Below, piece after piece: positions 39,612-51,600 of a stretch of 64,000 nucleotides of DNA; within the stretch, counting starts at the first letter, position 1; each line of letters begins with the position of its first letter. The stretch is from Isochrysis galbana (taxonomy: Eukaryota; Haptophyta; Isochrysidales; Isochrysidaceae): contig CM030931.1 in assembly GCA_018136815.1 (NCBI GenBank), positions 2,471,801 through 2,535,800 on the forward strand, written 5' to 3'. The translations under genes were made by a program, and so were the position numbers. The notes beneath the pieces were generated by a model. It ran no database searches. It saw only the letters and a list, made by a program, of their open reading frames with translations, and was not told the origin of the DNA.

Positions 39612-42600
39612 ATGGACCCTCCTAAATCGCCCTTCCGCCGTCCCCCCCGCGTCACCGCCTCGCCCGACCACGAGGCATACCCAACACTGCTTGACTCGGC
39701 GCAGTGGACTCAGGCCGCTACATTCAACCAGGATGAGCGCTTCAGTGGGCCCTCGAACCGAATCGGCAGGTATTACAGGCAGAAGCTGGATGAACTCGAC
39801 GAGGCGCAGCTCGATGCCAAGCGCGCTCAGCGCCTTCAGCCCGCTTCACCGCTCCGGCCGGTCGTCGAGCGAAAGGGGTGGGCTGCTGGCCTTGCGTGCA
39901 AGCCGCTTCTCACGCCTCTCGAAGCGTCGCAAGGTGACAGCGGTGGCTTCGGCAGCAGCTCGTCGGGCCAAAATGGAAGCGACTTCTCCGCCTTTGCTCT
40001 GCTGTCTCGTCAGCGCGCGAGCGCGGAGGCTGAGGAGCGAGCCATCTTTGATGGCACACAGCGGCAAGCGCACATCACGGATCCCGATGCACTGCAGGCC
40101 AGATTCGACGAGTACGTCAAGCACGGTGTAGATGAGTCGAGCTTGGCCCCCTTCAACAAGATGTGGGCAATCCATGCAATGGAGCAGGTGCCGCGTGAGC
40201 TCGCCGGCCTCCCGCCGGAAGCCATCGACAGCCGGCTCAACCAAATGCTCCACGAGGTCTCCGATCTCTACTACACTGCCGTCAAGAGGTCCATGGTCGC
40301 GTACGTGCTTCGGAACCCAGTTGAGGCCAAACGCCTCGAGATCACCATCCCTCCCAAGCCGTTCGAGCACAAGATCTTCCATCCAGCACAGGACCCTTCC
40401 GTTGCTGACTTCGCGCGACCGACTGCGCCTGATTCGCTGGCGCTTGGGCTGTGGCACGAGAGTGTCCTTACCGGATACGAGTCGATTGAGCGGACGCTGC
40501 TCATCAATCACGACGGCATGCTGCAGATGCTGGACCTGTGGACATTGTACCATCATTTACTGCTATGCAGTGTAAGCGCACTCCCGCCAGTGGCGGCACT
40601 CGAGCTTGACCGCTTCAAGGACCAACAGCACGCCCACTGCGAGAAGGTGGTCCAGATGCTCAAGAAAAAGTGGTTTCCGGCCGTGGTCGACATCTTCAAG
40701 GCCGAGGGCGTGGCATACGAGAGCGAGGACGAAACACGCGCTACGCCCCACCCTCTCCTCGGCGTGGTTTCGGCGCTCATGTTCAACCAGCTGCGCGGGC
40801 TTCTTTCTGCATCGGTCGAAGCGTACGTAAGTTTTGTTGAGAGATACGCGACACGCCCCGACGGTTCGGTGCTGAAGGACGACGAGTCGGCGCTCACATC
40901 GGAGGCGGTTGATCAGCGTCCACTCATCCTCGTGCGCATGCTGGTCGAGGGCGACGGATTCAAATTCTCGCCCTCAGCTTCGACGATGGCCAAGGCCATG
41001 ATCTCGATCCTGGATCATTTTGTTGCCATGATCAACACCATCCCGCGCATCGAGACGGAGATTGGGCGAGCGGGCGCCGCAAACGGTGCCAAATATCTGA
41101 CGGTCGCCACCGTCGACGAGGAGCTGATGACACTCGCCAAGCAGCGCCTACAGGCAGTCGTGGAGGCCAACATGGAGTTGACCGACGCAATGGTGCGCGC
41201 GTACAGCCCATACGCTTACTTGCTCACCACGGAGACCGAAGCCAAGGTTGACGACTTTTGTGCAACGAAGCACTCGCTCCAAGAGGCTAGCCTCGAAATT
41301 GCAAAATTCGACCGCGCTGCGAAGGATGCTGTCAAATGCACCGTGCCTGAGGTGCGCTTCAACCTCGTGCTCGCCGCCAGCCAGGCGGTCAGCTCGAAGC
41401 TGTCCTCACGCGCCATCGACATGGCTGGTCGCATCCGTATGACCGTTGGCAATAGCTTCCTCGAGAAGAATGCCGACATGTGCGCGCGCTACCAGGAGAT
41501 CTACTTGCGGTTGGGCGAGCACCCGACCACAGAAGAAGAGATGGTCAAACTCGAGAAGTTTGTGGCTGAGAGTGCGGGCCTGCTGCAGAAGCTGAACGGC
41601 GAGCTCAACGAGGGCCGCAAGGCGCTCCGCTTCCTCGTGGAGCAAGCATATCACTTGGATGAAGAGCAGCTGCGGCTGGTGGGCGAGACGTGGGCGTGGC
41701 CGGGCAAGGTGAAGCCCAAGGTGGAGGAGTGTAACAAGAGGCTCAAGGCGGAGCGCGACAGGGTCGAGGACGAGCTTACTCTGCGACGTGACAGCTTCGT
41801 CGCCGAGTGCGAGGGCTTCATCACGCAAGCGAGCGCCTTTGAGAAGCTGGGGGACATCGGCCGAGTTGCCGAGAACGCTACCGCTCTCGCCGACCTCAAC
41901 GACGCGATCAAGGACGCCAAAGCGCGTGGCCAGGCGATCAACGAGGAGGAGGAGCTGCTGGGTTTCCCGATCACACAGTTCCCTCAATTGACAGAAGTGC
42001 CGGCGATACTGGCGCCATACCAGACGCTGTGGAACACTGCGAATGATTTCCAAAAGTCGTCATTCGAATGGATGCACGGCTCGATGAAGGAGGTCGACCC
42101 CGAGGTGCTCGATTCTGAGGTCAAGGCCATGTGGAAGAGCAACTTCAAGATCATCAAGGTCTTTTCCGAGGATGGCATGCCGGAAGCCCCGCTCAAAGTG
42201 GCCGAGCAGCTCAAGGGGCGGATCGATGAGTTCCAGCAGAAGATGCCGCTGATAAGTGCGCTCTGCAACAAGGGCATGCGTGACCGACATTGGGAGAGGG
42301 TCTCCGAGGTCGTAGGCAAGCCATTCAAACCGACCGACTCTACCACCCTCGCCTCCATCCTCACGCCCACTCTGGAGGCCAAGCTGCCGGCTCTCGAGGA
42401 GATTTCGGCTTCAGCGTCAAAAGAATTCTCGCTGGAGAAGGCTCTCGATAAGATGCATACGGATTGGCAGCCGCTCGAGTTCATCACCTTGGAGTACCGC
42501 GACACAGGCACGCACATCATCGGCGGCATTGATGAAATCCAGCTACTGCTGGACGACCATCTCGTCAAGGCACAAACAATGCTCGGCTCACCCTTCATCA

Positions 42601-45600
42601 AACCGTTCGAGACGCGCGCAAAGAAATGGGCTGAGCAACTCTCGCTCATCCAAGACCTCATCGACATGTGGCTGAAGGTTCAAGGAATGTGGCAGTACCT
42701 GGAGCCGATTTTCGGCTCAGCGGACATCATGCGGCAGATGCCGAAGGAGGGCGCTCTCTTCAAGAAGCAGGATGGGATGTGGCGTGAGAATGCGAAGAAG
42801 GTTCTGCAAGACGTGCATGTCCTTGCGGTGTCCGAGATTCCTGGGCTACTCGAGTCGTACACAGAGCAACACAATCTCCTCGAGCTCGTGCAGAAAGGCC
42901 TCAACGAGTACCTCGAGATGAAGCGATTGTACTTTCCTCGCTTCTTCTTTCTTTCAAACGACGAGATGCTCGAGATCCTCTCGGAGACCAAGGACCCTAC
43001 GCGCGTTCAGCCTCATCTCGGCAAGTGCTTCGACGGCATCGGCAAGTTGCAATTCGAAGGCGAAAAGAATGTCATCACTGCCATGAGCTCGGCCGAGGGC
43101 GAGCTCGTCTCTTTTGCTGACGCGAAGATCACGCCATCGGCCATGGTCGAACAGTGGTTGCTTGAGGTCGAAACACAGATGTTCGCCTCGGTCGCTCGTG
43201 TCTGTAACGAGGGCGCTGATGCATATCGGAAGATGCCACGTCACGAATGGGTGACCAAGTGGCAAGCGCAGGTTGTCCTCACCGTCACTGTCATGATGTG
43301 GACACTTGACGTCGATGAGGCGCTGTTGGCAAAGGGTAATGCGGGCCTCCACGAATATGGCAAGAAGTGCGCCGCAGATTTGGACGAGGTTGTGAAGCTC
43401 GTGCGCGGCGATCTACCCAAGCTGACACGCAAGACACTGGCGCCACTCATCGTGATGGACGTGCATGCTCGCGATGTCATCGTCAAGATGGCTGAGGATG
43501 GTGTTTCCAAACCCACCGACTTCGATTGGTTGGCGCAGCTGCGGTATTATCCTTCCGAAGAGGGCATTCGCGTCCGCATGGTCTCGACGGAGCTCTACTA
43601 TGGCTACGAGTATATGGGAATGCAGGGGCGGCTGGTCGTCACCCCGCTGACGGATCGTTGCTACCGTACACTAATGGGCGCCCTTCAGCTCGATTTGGGC
43701 GGCGCGCCCGAGGGCCCCGCTGGTACCGGCAAGACTGAGACGACGAAGGATCTTGGCAAAGCGATGGCCATCCAGTGTGTCGTCATGAACTGCTCCGATG
43801 GTCTCGACTACCTCGCGATGGCCAAGTTCTTCAAGGGCCTCGCCGCCTCCGGCTCGTGGGCGTGCTTTGACGAATTCAATCGCATCGACCTCGAGGTGCT
43901 CTCCGTTGTCGCCCAGCAGATCCTCACGATCCAGCGCGCAAAGGCTGCCAACGCGACTGAGTTCGTGTTTGAGGGGTCCACACTGCCTCTCAAGATGATG
44001 TGCAATTGCTTCATCACCATGAACCCGGGATACGCTGGCCGCTCGGAACTGCCCGACAATCTCAAGGTGCTCTTCCGCACGGTTGCCATGATGGTGCCCG
44101 ATTATGCCATGATCGGCGAGGTGATGCTTCTCTCCTCGGGATACTTGGAGGCTAGACCGCTGGCTCGCAAGATTGTGCAGACGTACAAGCTGTGCTCGGA
44201 GCAACTCTCTGCGCAGGATCACTACGATTACGGCATGCGAGCAGTGATGGCCGTGCTCCGCGCCGCAGGCAACCTGAAACGCTCTTTCCCCGACGAGGAC
44301 GAAAACGTATTGATGCTGCGCTCCATCCTAGACGTAAATCTCCCCAAGTTTCTCTCGCACGACGTGCCTCTCTTCGAGGGCATCACATCCGATTTGTTTC
44401 CCGGAGTTCTTCTCCCCAAGGCCGACTACAATCTGCTCAAGGAGACATGCCAACTATACTGCGATAAAACGAACTTGCAGCTTACCGAGAACTTTTTCAT
44501 CAAGATAACACAGCTCTACGAGATGATCATCGTGCGCCATGGTCTCATGATTGTAGGGTACTCCTACGGAGCAAAGACCTCAATGTATCGCACCCTTGCC
44601 GCAGCAGTCACGGAGATGAAGGCCCGGGGTGCCAAGGAGGAGGCGGCTGCCTATCATGTGCTCAACCCGAAGTCCATCACCATGGGTCAGCTCTACGGAC
44701 AATTCGATCCCGTCACGCATGAATGGTCGGATGGGGTTCTTGCCGTCACCTACCGCCATGCGGCGCAGCAAGAGAAGCTACACAACATCTCCGATCGTCA
44801 ATGGGTGCTGCTGGACGGGCCCGTCGATGCCATTTGGATTGAAAACATGAACACTGTGCTCGACGACAACAAGAAGCTCTGTCTGATGTCCGGTGAGATG
44901 ATCGGCATGTCGTCGGTGATGTCCATGATCTTCGAAGTGCAAGATTTAGCTGTGGCCTCGCCAGCGACGGTATCGCGTTGCGGTATGGTTTATGTGGAGC
45001 CATCACAGATTGGCTGGCAGCCCCTTCTTACATCGTGGCTGAGCACGTTGCCCGAGTCGGTGAAGCCGTTCGCGGACAAGTTGAAGAATCTCTTCGGCTG
45101 GTTGGTGCCGCCATGCACGCGTTTCGTAATTAAGGAGTGCAAGTCCATGCTCTCCGTGGGCATCCCGATGACTGACGAGGTCACACGTGTGCGCGGGCTC
45201 ATGACACAAATGGAGGCCCTCATGTTCCCCATTCTGAGCGACGACGCCAAGGCTAGCGAAGTGGGCAAAAACGTGGAGCTGTGGGTGGAGAATCTCTTCG
45301 TCTTTTCCCTCGTCTGGTCGGTGGCTGGCCTCATTGACGGTGCGTCGCGTCCCAAGTTCGACGCCTTCTTCCGCGATGTCGCAGCCGGCAAACCGCCGCC
45401 GGACTATGAAGATGTTGATGGCGTCTTTGGTTTTGCCGCACCATGGATATCGTTTCTCCCGTCGGACGCCACGTGCTACGAGTACGTCTTCAACCAAGAC
45501 AAGCACAAGTGGCAGCTATGGATGGACACAATCACGAAGGAGGAGTCCACTATCCCTCAAACAGCTGAATTTGCATCCATAATCGTCCCCACGCTTGACA

Positions 45601-48600
45601 CTGCGCGGTACACGTCGCTCCTGAATACCCTCCTTAGCTACAATAAGCCGTTGCTATACGTCGGCCCGACAGGTACCGGAAAGACGGCCTATGTACAACG
45701 GCACATCCTCAAGCTTCCCGCAGACGCATGGTCCTCCGTCTTCGTGAACTTCTCCGCGCAGACCTCCGCCAATCAAGCGCAGGACATCATCGATTCCAAG
45801 GTCGATAAGCGCCGAAAAGGCGTGTTTGGGCCGCCCCTGGGCAAGCGCGCCGTTGTTTTCGTCGACGACCTCAATATGCCATCGCTTGAGGTGTATGGTG
45901 CCCAACCGCCCATCGAGCTGCTTCGTCAGTGGATGGATCACGGAGGTTGGTTCGACCGCAAAGAAAACACATTCCGCAAGCTCGTCGACCTCTCGTTCGT
46001 CTGTGCGATGGGCCCGCCCGGCGGTGGTCGCAACCCTATCACCCCTCGGTACATGCGGCACTTCAACATCATCGCATACACCGCCTTCGAGGACGCGTCA
46101 ATGCAGCGCATTTTCCAAACCATCGTCGAGTGGTGGTTGCGCAAGGAGTCTTTTCCCATGGACTATCTCCGTCTAGCGTCGCCTCTTGTTGGCGCAACGA
46201 TTGATGCTTACAAGGAATCGATAGCCAACCTTCTCCCCACTCCGTCCAAATCGCACTATACCTTTAATCTGCGCGATGTCGCCCGCGTTATTCAAGGCAT
46301 GTTACTCACTAGCGTTGATGACTACAATAAGCCAGCTGACCTCATCATGTGCTGGTGCCACGAGCTGAACCGTGTCTTCTATGACCGCCTGACCGACATG
46401 GATGACTGCACCTGGTTCCGTGACATGACAGCTGAACTCGTCACAAAGCATTTCGACCAGCCGATGGCGAAGCTGTTCCAAGACTATGAACTGCCGGTCG
46501 GACCAAACAACGAAATCGAGGACGATTCCGTCCGGTATCTACTCTATTGTGACTTTTCCAATCCGAAGGGCAAGCGCACGTACAAGCGCGTCGAATCCAC
46601 CGAGGGCCTCGGCAGCGTAATGAATCAATTTCTCGACGACTACAATGCCGTCTCATCGAAACCAATGAAGCTTGTGCTCTTCCTCTTCGCAATGGAGCAC
46701 GTCTGTCGCATCACGCGCGTCTTGAGCATGCCTCGTGGAAACGTGCTTCTCGCCGGTGTCGGCGGTTCGGGCCGCCAATCAGCGACGCGCCTCGCTGCCT
46801 ACATTTGCGACATGGATGTTTTCACCATCGAGGTGTCCAAGTCATATTCGATGGCTGACTGGCGTGAGGACCTTAAGTCGGTGTTAAGAAAGGCGGGCCT
46901 CGAGGGTAAGGGTACCGTCTTCCTCTTTGCCGATACACAAATCAAGGAAGAGGCCTATCTGGAAGACATCAATGGGCTGCTCAATGCGGGCGAGGTGCCG
47001 AATTTATTCCCGTCCGATGAGCGCGCACAGATATGCGATGGCATGCGTGACGCAGCTCGCGAACAAGATCGCGAGGGCGATGGGTCGCCGACAACCATGT
47101 TCGCCTTCTTCGTTGAGCGCTGCCGGAACTTCCTCCACATTTGCTTGGCGATGTCTCCGATTGGAGACGCTTTTCGCCGCCGCCTTCGGATGTTTCCCTC
47201 TCTCGTCAATTGCTGCACCATCGATTGGTTCCGTGCATGGCCCGCCGACGCTCTGAATGCTGTCGCCTCCACCTTCTTGGCCGAAGTGGAGATGGAGAGT
47301 GATGTGCGTGATTCGGTCGTCGAAATGTGCAAGACCTTTCAGCTCCAGGCACGCGACCTCGCCGAGAGGTTTGGGCGCGAGGAACGGCGCATGGCGTACG
47401 TGACGCCGACTTCTTACCTAGAGCTGATCCAAACGTTCCAAACGTTGCTCGCACGCAAGCGCAAGGAGGTTGACATGGTTCGAAAACGGTATGACAATGG
47501 TTTGGATCAGCTCAACGGTGCTGGGGAGGCAGTGGTGAAGATGCAGCAGGAGCTAACGGACCTGAAGCCGAAGTTGGTCAGTGCGAAAGAAGAGACGGAG
47601 ACGATGCAGGCTCAGATCGACAAGGAGGTCAAGGAAGTCATCGAACCGAAGAAGGTGGTGGTGCAGGCCGAGGAAGCAGCCACCAACGAGGTTGCGCAGC
47701 GTGCCAAAACGATGAAGGACGAGTGCGAGGCGGACCTCGCCGAAGCGATTCCTGCCCTCAACTCGGCCATCGCGGCGCTGGATACTATCAAGAAGGCGGA
47801 CATCGATCTCGTCAAGAATATGGGCTCGCCGCCGGCCGGTGTGAAGCTGACCCTCGAGGCTATTTGTGTGATGAAGGATGTTAAACCGGAGAAGATCAAG
47901 GACAAGGAGACGCAAAAGACTGTGGAAGATTACTTTGGACCGGGCAAGAAGCTATTGCAAGACTCAAAGGCTTTTGTCGACTCCTTGAAGACTTACGACA
48001 AGGACAACATCCCACCGAGGATCATCAAGCGCATCCGCGAGCAGTACTGCACCAACGAGGACTTCTTGCCAGAAAAAATTGCCAAGGCGTCTTCTGCGTG
48101 CGAAGGCCTTTGCAAATGGGTGCGGGCTATGGAAATATACGACCGCGTTGCCAAGGTGGTCGCCCCAAAGAAAGAGACACTAAGGGTTGCTGAAGGTGAG
48201 TATGCTGAAGCGATGAAGGGTCTCGCCGTCAAGCAGGCAGAGCTCAGGGAAGTCATGGACAAGCTAGCTACGATGGAAGCTAAGCTCGCCGATCTCGCCA
48301 AGACCAAGCAAGAGCTGGAGGCCAAGTATGACGACTGCAATGCCAAGCTAGAACGTGCAGAGAAACTCATGGGTGGGCTCGGCGGTGAAAAGACTCGCTG
48401 GGGCGAAATTTCTGCGTCTCTTGGACCTAAATACAAGCGCCTCGTTGGTGATGTGTTGCTCTCGTCGGCGGTGATTGCATATCTCGGCCCGTTCACCATC
48501 CCCTTCCGCCGGGATGCCGTCGCCGGTTGGCAAAAGCTGTGCGACGAGAAGGGGGTACCCATGTCCGAAAAGTTCGACTTGCAGGAGATCGTTGGCGATC

Positions 48601-51600
48601 CTGTCGCGATCCGGTCGTGGAATTTGCAAGGTCTGCCCACCGACTCCTTCTCGATCGATAACGGCATCATCATTTCCGTCGCGCGCCGGTGGCCACTCAT
48701 GATCGACCCGCAGGGTCAGGCCAACAAGTGGATTCGCAAGAAGGAGGAGGAGGCTGGGCTATTGGTGATCAAGCTCACCCAGTCGGACTACCTGCGGACG
48801 CTTGAGAACGCCATTCAGTTCGGCAAGCCGGTCATGTGTGAGAATGTTTTGGAGGCGCTCGACCCCGCGCTGGAGCCCTTGCTAGTCAAGCAGACTTTCA
48901 AGCAGGCTGGAGTCGAATGTATCCGACTCGGAGACGCGACGATCGAGTATTCGCAGGACTTCAAATTCTACATCACATCGAAGCTCCGCAATCCTCACTA
49001 TTTGCCAGAGCTGCAGGTCAAGGTGACGTTGCTCAACTTTATGATAACGCCCGCCGGGCTCGAGGATCAACTGCTGGGAATTGTCGTGGCCAAGGAACGG
49101 CCCGATTTGGAAGAGGAGAAGTCGCGACTCGTACTTGAGGCAGCAGCCAACAAGAAGCAGCTCAAGGAGATAGAGGATCAAATTCTAGAGGTTCTGTCGA
49201 CTGGTGAAGGTGGCTCTATTCTTGAGGATGAGGGCGCCATAAACATCCTCACCGCCGCTAAGACTCTTGGCAACGAGATTGCCGAGAAGCAGAAGATCGC
49301 CGAGGAGACTGAGATCAAGATCGACGAGGCGCGCGCCGGTTACAAGCCAGTCGCGTATCGCACATCGCTCCTCTTCTTCTGCATCGCCTCGTTGGCCGAT
49401 ATTGATCCGATGTATCAATACTCTCTCGACTGGTTTATCAACCTGTTCGTTCGCGCCATCGCCGACTCGGAGCCCTCCGGCGACTTGCCAGTTCGGTTGG
49501 ATAGTCTAAACTCCTACTTTCAATACTTCCTATATAGGAATGTGTGCCGATCACTCTTCGAGAAGGACAAGCTCAACTTCTCAATGCTTTTGTGCGCGTC
49601 GCTACTCATGGGGTACAATAGGATGAATGCCGACGAGTGGCGGCAGCTTCTCACTGGCGGCGTTCTTCTTAACGCTGACAAGGCACCGCGCAATCAGTGC
49701 AAGGATTGGCTTGATGACAAGGTATGGGAGGCGGTCCTCACGGTTGCCCAACTACCAGCGTTCAAGGACCTGCCAAAGAGCGTCGCGAACGATCCCACAT
49801 CCTACCGGACATTTATTGAGCACCCAGAGCCTCACACCATCTACAATCGCTTGCCTGAATACTGTACGGACATGGACGACTTCCAGAAACTCCTCATACT
49901 GCGCACCCTGCGTTTGGATAAGTTGGTTCCTGGAATCTCTCAGTTTGTCGCCAAGGAGCTAGGCCAACGGTACATCGAGCCACCTCCATTCGACCTGGAG
50001 GGGACTTTCCAGGACTCGACCAACACCTCGCCCTTGATTTTTATCCTCTCTCCCGGCGTGGACCCGATGCTATCTCTACTTAAGTTTGCCGAATCTAAGG
50101 GGCGCAAAGTGGATTCTATCTCTTTAGGCCAAGGGCAGGGACCTCATGCCGAGAGGATGGTTGCCGCCGGGCAGAAGAGTGGTTATTGGATTGTGCTCCA
50201 AAATTGCCACCTATACGTCTCGTGGATGATCGCCCTTGAGAAGATTGTTGAGGAGATGGATCCGAAGGTTGTTCACAAGAACTTCCGTCTATGGCTCACA
50301 TCATACCCCTCGCCGCACTTCCCTGTGCTCATTTTGCAAAATGGCGTCAAGATGACGAACGAGCCGCCCAAGGGGCTGCGCGCCAATATGATCCAATCAT
50401 ATATCGCCGACCCTATCTCCGATCCTGAGTTTTTCGATAAGTGCCAAAAGCAGCCCGAGTGGCGCAAAATGCTGTTCGGGCTATGCTTTCTACACGCGTG
50501 GCTGCAAGAAAGGCGCAAGTATGGACCCCTTGGATGGAACATTCCGTACGAGTTCAACGAGTCCGACCTACGGATCTCCGTACGTCAGCTGCAGATGTTC
50601 CTCGACAACTACGAGGAGACGCCGTTTGCCGCGCTGAACTACTTGACGGCTGAGTGCAACTACGGAGGCCGCGTGACCGATGACAAGGATCGTCGCACTC
50701 TTGTCACCGCAGTTCTCAACATCTATTGCCCTGCCATCCTCGGAGATGGCTACAAGCTATCCTCCTCGGGTATCTATGCGGTTCCCACAGAGGAGCTCGA
50801 ATCCCACGAGACCACCGTAGAGTACATCCGTCAATGGCCTCAAATCCCCAAGCCGGAAGTCTTCGGCCTTCACGAGAACGCCGACATTACGAAAGACCTC
50901 GGCGAAGTGGACTTGATGCTCAAGACCATCTTGCTGACTCAGTCACAGGCTGGGGGCGGAGGTGGGAAGTCGACGGAGGACGTGGTGGGGGAAATCTCGA
51001 ATGATATCCTAAGCAAGCTGCCCAAGAACTTCGACATGGAGGTCGCCGCCAAGCGCTATCCTGTGATGTATAATGAGTCGATGAACACGGTCCTACGGCA
51101 AGAGCTCCAGAGGTTCAACAACTTGCTCTCGAAAGTGCGTCGCTCATTGCAGGAACTAGGCAAGGCGCTTAAAGGCCTGGTGGTTATGAGCGCCGATTTG
51201 GAGAGCATTTCTAGCGCGATGTTCATCAATCGCCTGCCCGACTCATGGGCAAAAGTGTCATATCCGTCGCTGAAGCCCCTCTCCGCATACATCACGGAGT
51301 TGCTTGATCGGCTAGCATTCTTCAAGGACTGGCTCGACCTTGGCAATCCCGTATGCTACCCCATGCCGCACTTCTTCTTCGTGCAAGCCTTCATGACTGG
51401 TGCACTCCAGAATTATGCTCGCAAGTACACCCTGCCTATCGACACGGTCGAGTTCGACTTTGACTTCTTCTGGGAAACTCCCACTGAGAAGCCTGAGGAC
51501 GGCGTCCACACGTGTGGCCTCTTCCTTGAGGGTGCACGGATGGGAAAACCGGGTGAGGGCGCAGACACCGCAATCCAACTAGAGGAGTCACATGCGAAGG

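Noticed and set aside
39846-48700. Numerous 100- to 235-codon ORFs on both strands inside the dynein gene
   Set aside because: Shadows of the GC3-rich dynein frame; none has family motifs.
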